A stretch of 7,856 bases of DNA, taken from Archangiaceae bacterium. GTDB taxonomy: Bacteria; Myxococcota; Myxococcia; Myxococcales; Myxococcaceae. The notes under the pieces are model-generated. The model was not told the origin of the DNA. It ran no database searches and worked only from the letters and a program-made list of their open reading frames with translations. The DNA lies in contig JAHFDQ010000282.1 of assembly GCA_023248915.1 (NCBI GenBank), positions 1 to 7,856 of the forward strand. Direction: 5' to 3'. A program made the translations under genes and the position numbers. Each line of letters begins with the position of its first letter. Position 1 is the stretch's first letter. Below, piece by piece: positions 5,997 through 7,856 of this stretch.

Positions 5997-6013
5997 GCCG
6001 CCCCGCCGGCGGC
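5997..6013 (-). other. 5'UTR GC hairpin before the lipoprotein gene
   Basis: GCCGCC and GGCGGC form a perfect 6-bp stem with a 5-base loop, lying 14 bases upstream of the AGGAG ribosome binding site of the lipoprotein gene. It could block or protect the start of the mRNA, but GC-rich DNA produces such stems often. No U-tract follows, so it is not a terminator. Confidence 0.25.
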
Positions 6014-6044
6014 CCCGTTCGTGAAATGGACACAGCCGGCGCGA

Positions 6045-6073
6045 ATAATAGAAAGGGCCTCGCGCGAACGGAA
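6045..6073 (-). promoter_or_regulatory. Candidate promoter for the 4966-5973 lipoprotein
   Basis: On the minus strand, TATTAT (6050-6045) is a good -10 match and part of the only A/T-rich run in this gap. TTCCGT (6073-6068) lies 17 bases upstream as a poor -35, agreeing with consensus only at its first two bases. Transcription would start near 6038, giving a leader of about 65 bases that contains the GC hairpin and AGGAG site. The placement is sensible, but the weak -35 leaves doubt. Confidence 0.35.
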
Positions 6074-6110
6074 GAAAGTCCAGTCGGAATAGAGGCTTGC
6101 GGGGGCGCGG

Positions 6111-7619
6111 CTAGATCTTCCCGCCCGTCAGCACGATGCGGTTCACCGGGCTGCGGCTCTCTCCCACCGAGCTGACCCGTACCGCGGCGCGGTCGAACAC
6201 CGGGCACCGCGTCTCGCAGATGCCGCAGCCCCAGCACTTGTCCAGGTCGACGTGGGGGCGCTTCAGCGTCTTCTGCCTGCCGTCTCGCGTCGTCACCGTC
6301 TCGAGCTTGAAGAAGATGGCCTTGGGGGACGTGGGGCAGACCTCTTCGCAGACGATGCAGTCGACGTCGTTGGCCCAGGGCAAACACCGGCCGCGGTCGA
6401 AGTAGGCCGAGCCGAGGCGCACCGGTTCGGTCGCCGGCGGCGCGCCCACCTTCTCGGCCACCGCCAGCGTGTGAATGGCGCCGGTCGGGCACACCGTGCC
6501 GCACAAGACGCAGCTCTGCTCGCAGTAGCCGATGCGCGGCACCAGCACCGGGCTCCACAGCCCTTCCAGCCCGGCCTCGATGAGCGAGGGCTGCAAGCCT
6601 CCGGTGGGGCACACCTTCATGCACGCGCCGCACTTGATGCAGCGGGAAAGGAAGGCCGGTTCGTCGAGCGCCCCCGGAGGGCGGATGCGGTTGGGGTGCG
6701 GCCGCGGTTCGCTGCCGTCGGACGCGCGCAAGAGCGGCACCGCCACCGCGCCGGCGACTCCGGCGGCCACCCAGCGCCTTCGCTCGAAGTCGACCTTCTT
6801 CTCGGGCGCGGTCGCGCCTGGGAGGAATTCGTAGGTGATCGCTCCGCGCGGGCAGGCGTCGGTGCAGTTCAGGCACAGCATGCACTCCGCGACGCTGATG
6901 TCGCCGGCGGGGTTGGCGGCCCCCTGGCAGTCGGCGGCGCAGGCCTCGCAGTCGGTGCACAGCTTGGCCTTCCGGTTCAGCCGGAAGAGCGCCAGCTTCG
7001 AAGTCAGCCCGAGCAGCGCGCCCAGCGGGCACAGCACCCGGCAGTAGAAGCGCGGGTAGACGAGGTTCAGCGCCAGCGCGCCGAAGAACCAGAAGGCGAC
7101 GAAGGTGCCGAACTGGAAGTGGCGCTCGCCCTGGTACAGCCCGAACGCCGAGTTGCTGACGGCGGGGACGACCGACGTGGACAGGCCGCGCCAGGTCGAA
7201 GCGATGGGGTCGAGGAGGCCAATCTGCTCGCTGCCCAGCGCGGCCATCGCGAGCATGGCGAACAGGAGGAGGTACTTGATGCGCTGGCTCGGCCGCGGCG
7301 CGTTGGCCTTCGCCCGTTCGGGAATCTTCTTCTTCCGCACCGCCCAGCCGATGACGTGGTGGAGCACCCCCATCGGGCAAATCCACCCGCAGAAGAAGCG
7401 CCCGAGCACGAGCGTGAGCACGACCAGCGGAATCGCCCAGACGAGGTGGGGGTGCAGCGAGTGGCTGGACAGCGCCGTGGTGAGCGCCACCAGAGGATCG
7501 AGTCCGAGGAACCACTCGACAGGGTACGAACGCAACAAGGGCGCGGTGGTCAGGAACAAGAGGGCCAGGAACAGGCCCAGGAAGACGACCTGGTACGCGC
7601 GGCGCGCCTGGCGAAACAC
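6111..7619 (-). CDS. NapH/NapG-like membrane polyferredoxin fusion with six 4Fe-4S motifs
   Basis: This 502-residue electron-transfer protein has a NapH-like N-terminal half: membrane helices at about 11-28, 60-76, 113-129 and 170-188, and the two CxxxCP signatures of the family (C77/C81 and C193/C197). Two cluster motifs follow (C221/224/227/231 and C246/249/252/256). At 280-297 an RRRW motif and a hydrophobic stretch ending VPLL resemble the Tat signal that begins NapG/MauM-type ferredoxins. A NapG-like half then has four more clusters (C327/330/333/337; C366/370/373/377; C412/421/424/428; C462/465/468/472). In the Nap system, NapG and NapH pass electrons from quinol towards a periplasmic reductase; here no reductase is adjacent, so the acceptor is unknown. 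The GTG at 7619 is chosen because the ORF extension beyond it only reads the upstream gene out of frame and because GAGGG lies ten bases before it. It begins one base after the MYXO-CTERM gene, suggesting an operon. Confidence 0.9.
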   Translation of the reverse strand: MFRQARRAYQVVFLGLFLALLFLTTAPLLRSYPVEWFLGLDPLVALTTALSSHSLHPHLVWAIPLVVLTLVLGRFFCGWICPMGVLHHVIGWAVRKKKIPERAKANAPRPSQRIKYLLLFAMLAMAALGSEQIGLLDPIASTWRGLSTSVVPAVSNSAFGLYQGERHFQFGTFVAFWFFGALALNLVYPRFYCRVLCPLGALLGLTSKLALFRLNRKAKLCTDCEACAADCQGAANPAGDISVAECMLCLNCTDACPRGAITYEFLPGATAPEKKVDFERRRWVAAGVAGAVAVPLLRASDGSEPRPHPNRIRPPGALDEPAFLSRCIKCGACMKVCPTGGLQPSLIEAGLEGLWSPVLVPRIGYCEQSCVLCGTVCPTGAIHTLAVAEKVGAPPATEPVRLGSAYFDRGRCLPWANDVDCIVCEEVCPTSPKAIFFKLETVTTRDGRQKTLKRPHVDLDKCWGCGICETRCPVFDRAAVRVSSVGESRSPVNRIVLTGGKI

Positions 7620-7620
7620 G

Positions 7621-7856
7621 CTAGCCGCGCCCTCGACGCCGCCGGGCGGCCACCGCCAGCGCCGCGACGGCCGCGGCCACCAGGCCCGAAGAGGCCGCCG
7701 ACGCGCTGCACGCGCAGGTGCCGAGGATCTCGCTGGAGCCGTTCGGGGCCGAGACCGCCACCGTGAACTGCCGGGTGATTTCCAGCGGAGCGGCCGCGGT
7801 GTCCCGTACCACCAGGTTGAACTCGACCGTTCCTTCGCTCGCCAGCGTTTCTTCAT
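7621..7856 (-). CDS. C-terminus of a MYXO-CTERM surface-sorted protein (5' end beyond window)
   Basis: Only the last 77 residues are in the window. The first 40 or so (EGTVEFNLVVRDTAAAPLEITRQ and on to FTVAV) read like the end of an Ig-like or cadherin-like beta-sandwich repeat. The tail is the informative part: GTCACSAS, then a hydrophobic Ala/Val/Leu helix, then RRRRGRG at the very end. This matches the MYXO-CTERM pattern of cysteine motif, transmembrane helix and Arg cluster known from myxobacteria. In that system an intramembrane protease (myxosortase) recognises the tail and the protein is delivered to the cell surface. The full protein is therefore probably a surface-exposed protein with adhesion-type or enzymatic domains further upstream. 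It ends one base before the polyferredoxin start, so the two are probably co-transcribed. An internal ATG reading at 7812 is not a real start because the frame stays open to the edge. Confidence 0.85.
   Translation of the reverse strand, partial: EETLASEGTVEFNLVVRDTAAAPLEITRQFTVAVSAPNGSSEILGTCACSASAASSGLVAAAVAALAVAARRRRGRG

Noticed and set aside
4966..7515. Minus-strand ORF of 849 codons as a fusion protein
   Set aside because: The upper two-thirds is an out-of-frame reading of the polyferredoxin gene. The real protein starts at 5973 with a ribosome binding site and lipoprotein signal.
6252..7766. Long plus-strand ORF (504 codons) opposite the polyferredoxin
   Set aside because: It has no recognisable motif and mirrors the cysteine-rich minus-strand gene, so it is an antisense shadow.
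7617..7856. Extended N-terminus of the polyferredoxin up to 7856
   Set aside because: The extension is Arg/Trp/Ser-rich and is the MYXO-CTERM gene read in another frame. The NapH-like sequence begins right at the GTG at 7619.
1..7856. tRNA or rRNA genes, insertion-sequence transposase, phage attachment sites
   Set aside because: I saw no cloverleaf-like sequence, rRNA segment, transposase motif or integrase anywhere in the window.

Overview
The window looks like chromosomal DNA from a myxobacterium (Myxococcota). The base composition is very GC-rich (by eye about two-thirds), lipoproteins are abundant, and the partial gene at the right edge ends in a MYXO-CTERM-type tail: a Cys-Ala-Cys motif, a hydrophobic helix and an Arg-rich end. 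All seven genes I can support are on the minus strand, so the biological reading direction is from 7856 down to 1. The long plus-strand ORFs are antisense shadows typical of GC-rich DNA.

In reading order: (i) 7856-7621 is the C-terminus of a MYXO-CTERM surface protein. (ii) 7619-6111, starting one base later, is a membrane polyferredoxin that joins a NapH-like membrane half to a NapG-like ferredoxin half, with six 4Fe-4S motifs. (iii) A 137-bp gap holds a candidate promoter and a 5'UTR hairpin, followed by a lipoprotein of unknown function (5973-4966). (iv) A 188-bp gap holds a terminator-like hairpin and three units of a palindromic repeat family. (v) A compact four-gene operon follows: ECF sigma factor (4777-4247), single-pass zinc-finger anti-sigma factor with a periplasmic DUF4384-like domain (4250-3474), secreted caspase-like protease with a C-terminal outer-membrane beta-barrel (3470-1755), and a second lipoprotein (1746-784). 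(vi) A 282-bp gap holds a weak terminator and a 38-codon ORF that may be a gene remnant. (vii) 501-1 is the N-terminus of a lipoprotein with an Asp/Ala/Gly/Pro repeat linker and two CxxCH haem-type motifs, cut by the window edge.

The sigma/anti-sigma/caspase-barrel/lipoprotein operon is the best candidate for an undescribed system. The sigma and anti-sigma genes overlap by four bases. The anti-sigma and caspase genes lie in the same reading frame, separated by TAG-CGC-ATG with no visible ribosome binding site. The lipoprotein ending the operon resembles the one upstream of it, so a pair of paralogous lipoproteins brackets the regulator-protease core. My inference is an envelope-sensing circuit: the periplasmic DUF4384 domain gates the sigma factor, and the outer-membrane-anchored caspase-like enzyme acts on or with that domain and the lipoproteins. 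The same palindromic repeat that lies upstream of the sigma gene has also inserted in frame into the start of the caspase gene, lengthening the N-terminal side of its signal peptide.
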